Assembly (NCBI GenBank): GCA_012839805.1
Contig: DUMU01000016.1
Coordinates: 27,131-91,130, forward strand
Source of the DNA: Bacillota bacterium
GTDB taxonomy: Bacteria; Bacillota; Limnochordia; Limnochordales; DUMU01
Direction: 5' to 3'
DNA length: 64,000 nt
Below are positions 19,724 to 28,604 of this stretch, piece after piece. The notes below the pieces were generated by a model, which saw only the letters and a program-made list of their open reading frames with translations, was not told where the DNA came from and did no database searches. A program made the position numbers and the translations under genes. Each line of letters begins with the position of its first letter. Positions within the stretch are counted from its first letter, which is position 1.

Positions 19724-20988
19724 TCATTTTTCTCTGGCCAGGATCTTGTTGACCTGCTCTTCCGCTTCCGCCAGGGCTGCCTCCGGGCTCTTCTGCCCGG
19801 CTACGGCCTCGGCGATGCGAGAACCGAGCGCCGCCGTCCATTCGTTCCAGGTGGAGGTGAACTGCATGTCTACCAGGCCGCTACTGCTTTCTTGCAGGGT
19901 TTCCAGGAGCCGGTAGGGCCGTTGATTCGGGCGAATGAACAGCGGGATGGCAGGTTTGTAAACCGGCAGGACTACCTGATTGGCCCCGAGGATTTTCTGC
20001 CCTTCGGTGATGATGAAGTGCAGCAGTTCCCAGGCTGCGTCCTTGACCCGGCTTTGAGCATTGATGGCAAAGCCAACCGTGTTGGTCACCGCCGCCCGTT
20101 GCTTTCCTTTCGGTAGCGGGGCTACGTCCCAGGCAAACTTGGCAACCTGGCGAAGGCTCGCAAATGGGTTGGGAAAGATGGAAAAATCCATCGCCAGGGT
20201 CTCCTTGCCGAAGTCCCAGTTGGAGTCAAAGTATAGCTGAACCGGCGGCGCCGAGCGGTCCTTTTGTACGATATCGGCCATGAATCGTACCGCCTCCACG
20301 CCGGCCGGGGTGTTGAAAGCGGCCCGAGTCTTGTCCGCGTTGAGAGGGCGCACTCCGTTTTGGGCAAAGAAGTTCATCCAGGAAGCATGCCCGTAGTATT
20401 CCGGTGCCACGTACATGTACATGCCGTACCGGCGTACCTGGTCGCCGGAACGGAGGGTCAGCTTCGCGGCGGCCTGACGCAGGTTCTCCCAGGTCCAGCT
20501 GGCATCGGGCACGGCCAGTGCAGCCTGCTCGAAAAGATCCTGGTTGTAAAGCAGCCCGACGAAGTCGAACGCATCACCCATCCCGTAGATACGCCCGCGA
20601 TAGCGGAAAATGTCCCCGGTCGGTAGGAAATCGTTTGTGTTTACCTTCGATCGCTCAAGGTAGGGCTGCAAGTCCAAAAGGGCCCCCGACCGGGCCAGGT
20701 GGCCAAAAAAGCCCCACTTACCTTGAACACGTCAGGAGCCAGTCCGGCTGCGAACTGCGCTTGCAGCCTGGTAAGGTACGGCCCGAAGTCAGGGCCTGGT
20801 TCAGGGACGACGTCGATGTCGGGGTGGGCCTTCTCAAACGCTGCAATCACTGGTTCGTACGGGTCCGGAGGCCCCCACATCATAAACCTTACCTTGGTCT
20901 TGGCCAGGACGGCCGGGCCGGCACCTCCGGCCAAAACGACTATCGCTACCAGGCCGATGACGAACGCGGACAGGTTTCTACGGACCAT
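19724..20988 (-). pseudogene. Carbohydrate ABC substrate-binding protein, reading frame shifted at a T6 tract (20705-20710)
   Basis: Frame 1: MVRRNLSAFVIGLVAIVVLAGGAGPAVLAKTKVRFMMWGPPDPYEPVIAAFEKAHPDIDVV...GLAPDVFKVSGAF; continues in the -1 frame: GHLARSGALLDLQPYLERSKVNTNDFLPTGDIFRYRGRIYGMGDAFDFVGLLYNQDLF... Confidence 0.75.
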
Positions 20989-21098
20989 CGAACTCCCTCC
21001 TTGTGCTTTTTGTACCATAGTGATGCTATCGATTCCAGAAGGACGTGTCAACCCCGGCCCGCCCGAAGCCGGAGGCCGGCCTCGCGCCGGCCGTCGCC

Positions 21099-22793
21099 TC
21101 AGCGGGCCAGGTTCACCATGGCAGGGAAGATCTGCGCCAGGGCCGGGTAAAGCCGGCGGTAGACTGCGTAACCCTCGTCGTAGCGGGCCTGGTGGGCAGC
21201 ATTCGGCTCTACCGTACTCTTCACCCGCACGCAGGCCCGAGCGGCCTCGGCCACCCCCGGGAACGCCCCGGCGCCCACGGCGGCTAGCAACGCAGCACCA
21301 TAGGCCGGACCTTCGTCTACGGCGGGGATCTCCAGGGGCACGCCCAGCACGTCGGCCAGGATCTGCCGCCAGACCGGGCTCTTGGCACCACCGCCGATGG
21401 CCCGTAGCGGGCCGATACCGCTGCCGACGTCCCCGGTCGCCCCTTTGGACTCGGTGCCACCAGCAGTACCGTCGCCGCTCACTAATGGCCGAATGAGCTC
21501 GAGCGAGTCCCGCAGGCGGTAGGCCACGCCCTCCATCACCGCCCGCACCAGATGGGCCCGGGTGTGATCGAGGGCCAACCCGATCCATCCCCCGCGGGCG
21601 AAGGGGTCGGCGTGGGGGGTACGTTCGCCGTTCAGGTAGGGAAGGAAGAAGAGCCCGTCACTGCCCGGCCGGACCCGGGCCGCCTCGGCGTCCATTAACT
21701 CATAAACCGTCGCCTGGCCGCCCGTTGCCTCCTGGCCGTCCGGCTCGCCCGGTAAGCCCGGCACGTCCGGCATGCCCGGCGCGCCCGGCCGGCCCTGCCC
21801 GCCCCGCACTACCTGATCGCGCAGCCAAGCGTACGATAGCCCGGCGGATAACATGACTCCCATCAGATACCAGGCGTTCGGCACCGCATGCGAGAACGAG
21901 TGGATCCGGCCGCCGGGATCGATGCGGAACCGGTCCGACTGAACCAGCACCACCCCCGACGAACCGATGCTGACCAGCCCCTGGCCCGCCTGAACCACTC
22001 CCGCCCCCACCGCGCCGCAGGCATTGTCCGCCCCGCCCGCCACCACCGGTATCCCCGCCGGTAGCCCGGTGGCCGCCGCTGCCTCTGCCGTCAGCCTTCC
22101 CGCCACCTCATGAGAGGCAACCAGCGGGGGCAGAAGGGACGGACGCAGCCCCAGGAGTTCCGCCAGCCCGGTGTCCCACCGCCCGCGGCCCACGTCCAGA
22201 AGAAGCGTCCCGGCCGCATCGGAGAGATCCATTGCCATTTCCCCGGTCAACCGGTAGCGCACGTAATCTTTGGGCAGCAGAAGGGTGGCCGCCCGGTCCA
22301 GGTTTTGCGGTTCGTGTTTGCGAAGCCAAACCAGTTTCGGGGCGGTAAATCCGGCGAGCGCCGGGTTACCCGTTCGCCGCAGGAGTTCATCCCTCCCAAC
22401 TGCCGCGGTGATCTCCTCGCATTCCGGTTGCGTGCGCACGTCGCACCACAGGATCGCCGGCCGGACTACCTCCCCCCGGCTATCGATCAGAACTGCACCG
22501 TGCATTTGGCCGGAAAACGAAAGCGCCCGCACCGGAATCGACCGGCCTGCCTGGCACAGCAGATCGCCAATGCTGGCCACGGTCGCCTGCATCCAGTCTT
22601 CCGGATCTTGCTCGGCCCAGCCGGGTTGCGGTGTGTAAAGCGGGTAACTCCTGCTCGCCGCCGCCACCACCCGGCCGGCTTCGTCCACCAGTAACGCTTT
22701 GACGCCGGAAGTCCCGATATCTATGCCGATGAAGTGCGCAACCCGCGTCGACTCGTCGGTGAACTGCAAGCCTCCCGGGTTCAACGCTGCCAT
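21099..22793 (-). CDS. xylB: FGGY carbohydrate kinase, xylulokinase type
   Basis: FIGIDIGTSGVKALLVDEAGRVVAAASRSYPLYTPQPGWAEQDPEDWMQAT; MHGAVLID; GGADNACGAVGAGVV; GGGAKSPVWRQILADVLG. Confidence 0.88.
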   Translation of the reverse strand: MAALNPGGLQFTDESTRVAHFIGIDIGTSGVKALLVDEAGRVVAAASRSYPLYTPQPGWAEQDPEDWMQATVASIGDLLCQAGRSIPVRALSFSGQMHGAVLIDSRGEVVRPAILWCDVRTQPECEEITAAVGRDELLRRTGNPALAGFTAPKLVWLRKHEPQNLDRAATLLLPKDYVRYRLTGEMAMDLSDAAGTLLLDVGRGRWDTGLAELLGLRPSLLPPLVASHEVAGRLTAEAAAATGLPAGIPVVAGGADNACGAVGAGVVQAGQGLVSIGSSGVVLVQSDRFRIDPGGRIHSFSHAVPNAWYLMGVMLSAGLSYAWLRDQVVRGGQGRPGAPGMPDVPGLPGEPDGQEATGGQATVYELMDAEAARVRPGSDGLFFLPYLNGERTPHADPFARGGWIGLALDHTRAHLVRAVMEGVAYRLRDSLELIRPLVSGDGTAGGTESKGATGDVGSGIGPLRAIGGGAKSPVWRQILADVLGVPLEIPAVDEGPAYGAALLAAVGAGAFPGVAEAARACVRVKSTVEPNAAHQARYDEGYAVYRRLYPALAQIFPAMVNLAR

Positions 22794-23037
22794 GAAGCTA
22801 CCACCTCTTCGGAAGGCAAGAACACGTCTGGAAAAGAGGGTTCGCCCCCGCCCGTGCTTCTCCTTTGCCGCGGTAAGGACCGGATGCTACAGGAGTCGAG
22901 ACCAAAACATGAGCGGGAAGGATTCGGCCCGCGTCTAGTGAACCTGAAGTCAGCAGTATACAGGCGCCGGCAACGAACGTAGCCGGTCTCGCCGGCAGGA
23001 GCACGGCGCCGGGCGGCCTGTTCGAGGGGGCGCAGGC

Positions 23038-24378
23038 ATGAGAAAGACCGTGCCGGCAGTCCTGATTTGGGCTCTATGTTTCATCCTGCCTGCGGTAGCG
23101 GCGAGTCCCGTGGTGGCCGCCGCCGCGGGCACCGGCCTTCCCACCTGGGCAGCCCATCTGACGCTTTCTACCTCCGCTACGGCTGACCCGGGGAGCCGGC
23201 CGCTTACATCCAATCGAAGTGATCTTAAACTCTGGTTCGAGTACGAGAGCGCCTGGCAGCTGTCCCGGGCCCTCGTCCCGGTGGGTGTACGCCTGGCGGT
23301 CGGTCGGGGAGCGCCAGCCCTGAGTCTCGGGGATCCGGCCGGCAATCTCTTTTTGACTTCCTCTGCCCCACCCTACCCGTTCGCTTACTACCGGCTGACG
23401 ATGCCCCTGTCGCTCGCCCGGACCGCTGCCGGGTCCTCCCTCACCCCCACAGCTACCTACACCCGGCTGTGGGGTGACCTCACGCAAGCCCCGGACGAGC
23501 GGCGATGGCTGGGGGTTCACTACCTGCAGGTCAGACTTCTTCCCCATCTCACGCTGGGCGCCGGCGAAGCCGTGCTCTTCGATACCCGTTTTACAGGGGA
23601 CATCGCCTATACAGTCGTACCGCTTCTTCCATACTATCTGGCAAAGAAAATCCCCGGGCTCCCCAGCAATCATGACAACTCGCTTTTCTTCCTTGATGCT
23701 TCGGGCAGGTTCACCGGCAGCAACACCACCTTCTATGCTTCTTTTCTTGTGAACGAGTTCCCCATGCACCCCGGCGCCGGCAACCCCGCGCTTTACGCCT
23801 GGCAGGCCAAGCTCCAGCAGCAGCTCTCTTCCGGAGTCGGCCGGCCGGATCGCGAGGAGGCCGGTCGCCTTTTCACGGCCGAGTACACCCAGGTGCGCCA
23901 CCTGGCCTATAGTAACGGCAACCGGGCCCTGGTCTACGGTTACCAGGGTCTTCCCCTCGGTTACCCTCGGGGCTCGGACCTCGATCGATTCGAACTGGGG
24001 CTGACACTGGACGAGGGGTTCCTCGGTGACACGATCCGCATCGAGCAGCTCCAGCTCTTTGTCCAACGGCAGGGAGAAGGCAAGCTCGACGATTGGCCTC
24101 AGAACTGGGATGAGTGGCGTCAACGGCCCTTCCTCACGGGTACGGTCGAGACCTGGGCCGGCACCGGCCTGCGTCTCGGAGGTGAGCTCACCTCCCGGCG
24201 CCAGCCGGCTTCCGAGGACCGGTGGCCGCAGGTCTCGCCGGGTAACGGCCCGGCCCGGATGGTTTCTTCGGAGTGGCACATGACCGTCTCCGCCGGTCCG
24301 GCCTGGAATCTCGAGCATCGCCAGGGTGAGCAAGGTTTCCGGATCGAAGCTACGGTCTCCTGGTCTTGGAGTCTTTAA
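23038..24378 (+). CDS. Predicted outer-membrane beta-barrel protein, Wzi capsule-assembly-like
   Basis: Signal peptide; LPHLTLGAGEAVLFDTRFTGDIAYTVVPLLPYYLAKKIPGLPSNHDNSLFFLDASGRF resembles Wzi-like barrels; alternating amphipathic strands; C-term VSWSWSL. Confidence 0.55.
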   Translation: MRKTVPAVLIWALCFILPAVAASPVVAAAAGTGLPTWAAHLTLSTSATADPGSRPLTSNRSDLKLWFEYESAWQLSRALVPVGVRLAVGRGAPALSLGDPAGNLFLTSSAPPYPFAYYRLTMPLSLARTAAGSSLTPTATYTRLWGDLTQAPDERRWLGVHYLQVRLLPHLTLGAGEAVLFDTRFTGDIAYTVVPLLPYYLAKKIPGLPSNHDNSLFFLDASGRFTGSNTTFYASFLVNEFPMHPGAGNPALYAWQAKLQQQLSSGVGRPDREEAGRLFTAEYTQVRHLAYSNGNRALVYGYQGLPLGYPRGSDLDRFELGLTLDEGFLGDTIRIEQLQLFVQRQGEGKLDDWPQNWDEWRQRPFLTGTVETWAGTGLRLGGELTSRRQPASEDRWPQVSPGNGPARMVSSEWHMTVSAGPAWNLEHRQGEQGFRIEATVSWSWSL

Positions 24379-25555
24379 CCGGCCTTACGCTTGCTCGCAC
24401 CACCAGCCGGAAAGGTATCCACTCATGCCGCGGTCCGGTATGGCCGGCCGGTTCCCGTTCCCCGTCTCCGGCTGCTGGCACTTTCGCTTGTCGTTCACCA
24501 ATGCGGGCCAGGAGGAGTTCCACTCCCCGGCGGCCCATCTCGTAGCAGGGTTGGTGGAGAGTAGTTAGTTCGGGAGTGACCCAACTGGCCGCCGGAATGT
24601 CGTCGACGCCCACGACCGATAGGTCGTCAGGAACACGTATCCTGGCCGCGCTCGCCGCTTTGAGGATGCCGATGGCCATGAGGTCGTTGGCGGCGATGAC
24701 CGCGGTGGGGCGAGGGTTTTGCGAGGCGATAACGCCGAGCGCTTGCTGGCCTCCACTCAGGCGCAGGTCACCGGGGATGACCAGCTCGGGGCGGAAGGTT
24801 AGGCCGGACCGCTCGAGCCCCAGGCGGTAACCCTCCAGGCGTCGTACGGCCGCCGGTAGATCACCGGGGCCTCCGACGAATGCGATTCGTTCGTGCCCCT
24901 GGCTGAAAAGCCATTGCACCAGGTCGGCCATGGCCTCACGATTGTTGGCATCCACCCGGTCAATGGGAAGATCCCACTCATCCTCGTCCCGGTCCACCAT
25001 CACCATGGGTAATTCACACTTGCGCAACGCCTCGGCGAGTCCGGGCGACAGTTCACGGCCGCTGATGAAAAGGAGCCCGTCGGCACGCCGCTGGCGCACC
25101 AGACGAAAGAAGGCTGCCTCCTCACGAGCCCAGTCGCCGCTGGTGATGGTGAGCGAGTATCCGGCCGCCGCCGCCGCCTCCCCTGCCCCCCGCAGGAACG
25201 GGGCGAAGAAAGGGTCACCCACGTCGGCCACGACCACCCCGATGTTTTCGGTGCGGCCGCGGGCGAGGCCCCGGGCGGCAGCATCCGGCTCGTAGCCGAG
25301 GGCCCGGGCAGCCGCCAGAACCCGCTCCCTAACGGCCGCCGGGGTGCCGGTGTAACCGTTGAGCACCCGGGAGGCTGTGCTCCGGGAGACTTGCGCCAGT
25401 CTTGCTACGTCCATGATTGTCGGCACGTGTACCACCTCTTCCAGCCGGGTTGGAGGGAGCGCTCCCACCCACACCATCATGCAGTGTTCGGCGTGGGATG
25501 AGCAAGTCCTGCGGGCGGGGAAAGCAGGGCCCGGGCCGCTCGCCGGCGGTGGCAA
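24350..25555 (-). CDS. LacI family transcriptional regulator (likely starts at the VPTIMDVA region)
   Basis: TIMDVARLAQVSRSTASRVLNGYTGTPAAVRERVLAAARALGYEPDAAARGLARGRTENIGVVVADVGDPFFAP. Confidence 0.9.
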   Translation of the reverse strand: MPPPASGPGPAFPARRTCSSHAEHCMMVWVGALPPTRLEEVVHVPTIMDVARLAQVSRSTASRVLNGYTGTPAAVRERVLAAARALGYEPDAAARGLARGRTENIGVVVADVGDPFFAPFLRGAGEAAAAAGYSLTITSGDWAREEAAFFRLVRQRRADGLLFISGRELSPGLAEALRKCELPMVMVDRDEDEWDLPIDRVDANNREAMADLVQWLFSQGHERIAFVGGPGDLPAAVRRLEGYRLGLERSGLTFRPELVIPGDLRLSGGQQALGVIASQNPRPTAVIAANDLMAIGILKAASAARIRVPDDLSVVGVDDIPAASWVTPELTTLHQPCYEMGRRGVELLLARIGERQAKVPAAGDGEREPAGHTGPRHEWIPFRLVVRASVRPVKDSKTRRP

Positions 25556-25585
25556 CTGTTTCTCGCGCGACCGGCGTATCGGCTT

Positions 25586-27100
25586 TCAACCCGGGTCGTT
25601 CCCGAATCGTTGCCGTACCAGCGCCAGCCGCTCCTTCTCCCCCAGGACGAGCAGCGTATCCCCCGGTTCGATGCGGGTTTTGCCGGTCGGTACCAGGTAC
25701 GCGTTATTCCGATGAATCAGCACCACCAGCGTTGATTCGGGAAGCCCCAGTTCCTCCAGGGCCAACCCGATGACCGGGGAATTGGTGGGGATCGAGTACT
25801 CGCACAGTTGCGTCCTATTCTCTTCTACCGGCACCAACTCCAGCGGGTGCCGTCGTCGTCTCTCTTCTTCTGCCGCCACCCCTAGCCAGCGGGCCACGAA
25901 CGGCACGGAACTCCCCTGAAGCAGGGTAGAAGTAAGGACTACGAAAAACACCATATTGAATATGAACTGCGCACGCTCGATTCCCGCCAAAAGCGGCAAA
26001 GTAGCCAGCACGATTGGTACCGCCCCCCGCAGTCCCACCCAGGAGACCAGCGCTTTCTCCGGCAGGCTCATGCGAAAGAAGCTAAGGGTGGTAAAGACCG
26101 CTACCGGGCGAGCCACCAGCATCAGAAAGCCCGCCAGCAGTAGCCCCCGACCGGCAATGGCGACTACCTTGGAGGGAAACGCCAAAAGCCCCAGGGTCAG
26201 GAACATGAGGATCTGCATGAGCCAGGCCACGGAATCGTAGAAACGCATGAGATTCCGCTTGGGGGGCACCTCCGAGTTGCCTATGACCATGCCGGCCACA
26301 TAGACGGCGAGAAAGCCACTACCACCCAAGATGGCGGTAGCGCCGTAAGTAAGGAGGACGATGCCCAAGGTAAGGACGGGGTAAAGCCCCTCGTAGCCAA
26401 ACTTGACACGGTGGAGGAGTACGACGCTCAGCCGTCCGAGCCCGTAGCCGGCCAGACCTCCTACGGCCATTTGCAGGATAAAGAACGGGATCAAGCCGAT
26501 CGGGCTAGCTTCCGGCCTCGTCAACAGTTTAACGAACCCCACTGTTAGGAAAACCGCCATGGGGTCGTTTGTTCCTGACTCGAGCTCGAGCAGGGGAGTA
26601 AGCTTCCCTTTTAACGCCGCCCGGCGTGCCCGCAACACGCTGAAGACGGCCGCCGCGTCGGTGGAGGATATGACCGAGCCGAGCAGCAACCCCTCAACCG
26701 GTGAGAGATCCAGCGCGAGCCAGGCAAACAAGCCCACGGCCAAAGCGGTGACGAGCACGCCTAGCGTAGACAGGGCAATGGCGGGCCGCACACACGGGCG
26801 GACGAAAGACCATTCCGTATCGAGGCCGCCCGCAAACAGGATCAGGGCCAAAGCGGTCACGCCCATGGCCTGGGCCAGCCAAGGGTCATCAAAGTAGATG
26901 CCGCCCGGCCCCTCCGAGCCGGCCACCATGCCGATTACCAAAAAGAGGAGCAGGGCCGGTACGCCCATTTTCTCCCCCAGCCTGCTCGCGCCGACGCTCG
27001 CGATGATCAGCAGCGCGAGTGCGAGGAGCGTTTGTTCGAGGGGGACGCTGCGTATCGCTTCGACCAAATCAGCTTGTGCTGTCATGTGCTTACCGGTCAA
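25586..27100 (-). CDS. Potassium/proton antiporter of the CPA1/NhaP2 (CvrA-like) type with C-terminal RCK_C-like domain
   Basis: LGEKMGVPALLLFLVIGMVAGSEGPGGIYFDDPWLAQAMG; multiple TM segments; C-term STLVVLIHRNNAYLVPTGKTRIEPGDTLLVLGEKE. Confidence 0.88.
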   Translation of the reverse strand: MTGKHMTAQADLVEAIRSVPLEQTLLALALLIIASVGASRLGEKMGVPALLLFLVIGMVAGSEGPGGIYFDDPWLAQAMGVTALALILFAGGLDTEWSFVRPCVRPAIALSTLGVLVTALAVGLFAWLALDLSPVEGLLLGSVISSTDAAAVFSVLRARRAALKGKLTPLLELESGTNDPMAVFLTVGFVKLLTRPEASPIGLIPFFILQMAVGGLAGYGLGRLSVVLLHRVKFGYEGLYPVLTLGIVLLTYGATAILGGSGFLAVYVAGMVIGNSEVPPKRNLMRFYDSVAWLMQILMFLTLGLLAFPSKVVAIAGRGLLLAGFLMLVARPVAVFTTLSFFRMSLPEKALVSWVGLRGAVPIVLATLPLLAGIERAQFIFNMVFFVVLTSTLLQGSSVPFVARWLGVAAEEERRRRHPLELVPVEENRTQLCEYSIPTNSPVIGLALEELGLPESTLVVLIHRNNAYLVPTGKTRIEPGDTLLVLGEKERLALVRQRFGNDPG

Positions 27101-27166
27101 CCCCTCGTGCTACCCTGGCCGGTGATTCGTTGAGCCTAGATACCCGCTCGTTTTCTCTTTCTTTCC

Positions 27167-27263
27167 TTGACATCCTCCCGCGGGGTCGGGATACGCATAG
27201 GGGGTACTCTCCTCTTGGGACAAGTCGTCGGAGTACCGACCCCAGCAAATGAGGAGAGCCCCC
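27167..27263 (-). mobile_element. Possible solo right end / omegaRNA-like relic of an IS200/IS605-type element
   Basis: Minus strand reads CTCTCCTC...GGGGTCGGTACTCCGACGACTTGTCCCAAGAGGAGAGTACCCCCTATGCGTATCCCGACCCCGCGGGAGGATGTCAA; nested stems; no transposase or TnpB nearby. Confidence 0.35.
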
Positions 27264-27541
27264 GCGGACAACGTCCTGCATCGGACAACGCTCAGAAAAA
27301 GCTCGGCGGCTCACCTGCCGATGCCGTCGGGTAGCAGCGGACCTCTAGGTTGTCGACAGGTTGCAGCATTTCCTTTGGGTCCGCCACCGACAAGTGCGGC
27401 CGTGGCGGCCAGCTGCTTCCGACCGATGGGTAGTCCGTCTAGGATAGAATTGGGTTCGCACAGCCGGATGAGACAGGCAGCATGATGAAGAGATGAAGGC
27501 TCAGACAGTCACTACCGCCGGACGAAGGAGCGTGAGTTGGC

Positions 27542-28522
27542 ATGAGGAAAGGGCTTTTCCGGGTTCTCGTCTTAAGCGCCGGTCTTGTTGCTTTCACGTC
27601 GAGCATCACTCTTGTTCGAGTTGACGCCTTCGCGGCAGCAGGCTCCGCTGCTCCCCCCGCCACCGCGGAACCGTCCATGAAACCTGCCGGAGCAAATCTC
27701 CGGATCATACGGGATCTCACGTATGCCACGGTGGACGGTAAAGCACTGCTTCTCGACCTGTACTTGCCTCCGGAACCGGCAGGCCCGCTGCCGCTTATAA
27801 TTTGGGTTCACGGCGGAGGCTGGCGCAGCGGCAGCAAAGAGAATCCCCGGCTTGCCCTCGAGATGGTATACCGGGGATACGCGGTGGCCAGCATCAACTA
27901 CCGTCTCAGCCAGGAAGCTGTCTTTCCGGCCCAGATTCAGGACGTGAAAGCAGCCGTACGCTGGCTCCGTGCCAATTCGTCTACCTACGGACTCGACCCT
28001 GACCGATTCGGAGCGTGGGGGAGTTCGGCCGGCGGGCATCTAGTCGCACTGCTCGGAACCTCCGGGGGCGTCGACCTTTTTGACCGGGGCGGCGGCAACT
28101 ACAACCAGTCCAGCCGTGTTCAGGCTGTAGTAGATTTCTATGGTCCAACCGACTTCCTGCAGATCAACTCCATGCCGGAGGCCGGCAGCTTCCGGCAGAG
28201 ACCAAGTGCGGCTAGCTCGGCCGTATCGTTGCTGCTGGGTGGTCCGATTGAGGACAATCTGGATAAAGCGGCCGCCGCCAGCCCGATTACCTACGTCACG
28301 CCCGATGATCCGCCCTTCCTGATCGTTCACGGCCAACAGGATCGTACCGTGCCCTACCAGCAGAGCGTACTCTTCTACAACGCACTCCGCCGGGCCGGTG
28401 TCGAAGCCACCCTGGTAATCCTCCCCGAAGCGCAGCACGGAGGACCGGCTTTCAGCGACCCCCAGCTTTTAGAACAGATCGCCGGCTTCTTTGATCGCCA
28501 TCTGCGACCAGACCAGCCCTGA
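27542..28522 (+). CDS. Alpha/beta hydrolase, carboxylesterase/lipase-like, predicted secreted
   Basis: LPLIIWVHGGGWRSGSKENP (HGGGW oxyanion), GAWGSSAGGHLVALLG (GSSAGG nucleophile elbow), FLIVHGQQDRTVP. Confidence 0.88.
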   Translation: MRKGLFRVLVLSAGLVAFTSSITLVRVDAFAAAGSAAPPATAEPSMKPAGANLRIIRDLTYATVDGKALLLDLYLPPEPAGPLPLIIWVHGGGWRSGSKENPRLALEMVYRGYAVASINYRLSQEAVFPAQIQDVKAAVRWLRANSSTYGLDPDRFGAWGSSAGGHLVALLGTSGGVDLFDRGGGNYNQSSRVQAVVDFYGPTDFLQINSMPEAGSFRQRPSAASSAVSLLLGGPIEDNLDKAAAASPITYVTPDDPPFLIVHGQQDRTVPYQQSVLFYNALRRAGVEATLVILPEAQHGGPAFSDPQLLEQIAGFFDRHLRPDQP

Positions 28523-28525
28523 GCA

Positions 28526-28552
28526 GAGGGGGGCGCTCCTCGCCCCCCCCTC
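28526..28552. terminator. Hairpin between convergent esterase and flagellin genes
   Basis: GAGGGGGGCG-ctcct-CGCCCCCCCCTC. Confidence 0.55.
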
Positions 28553-28604
28553 AACAACTGCCCAACCGCCTCTCGCGACGCCCCGGTGCCGGCTGCCATC
28601 ATCG

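Noticed and set aside
20989-21588. N-terminal extension of ORF 20641..21588 on the minus strand
   Set aside because: It overlaps the xylulokinase gene and is Gly/Arg/Pro-rich; SD GGAGGGAG before ATG 20988 marks the true SBP start
23074-24333. 419-aa minus-strand ORF
   Set aside because: Antisense to the signal-peptide-bearing barrel protein; composition and lack of domains indicate a shadow ORF
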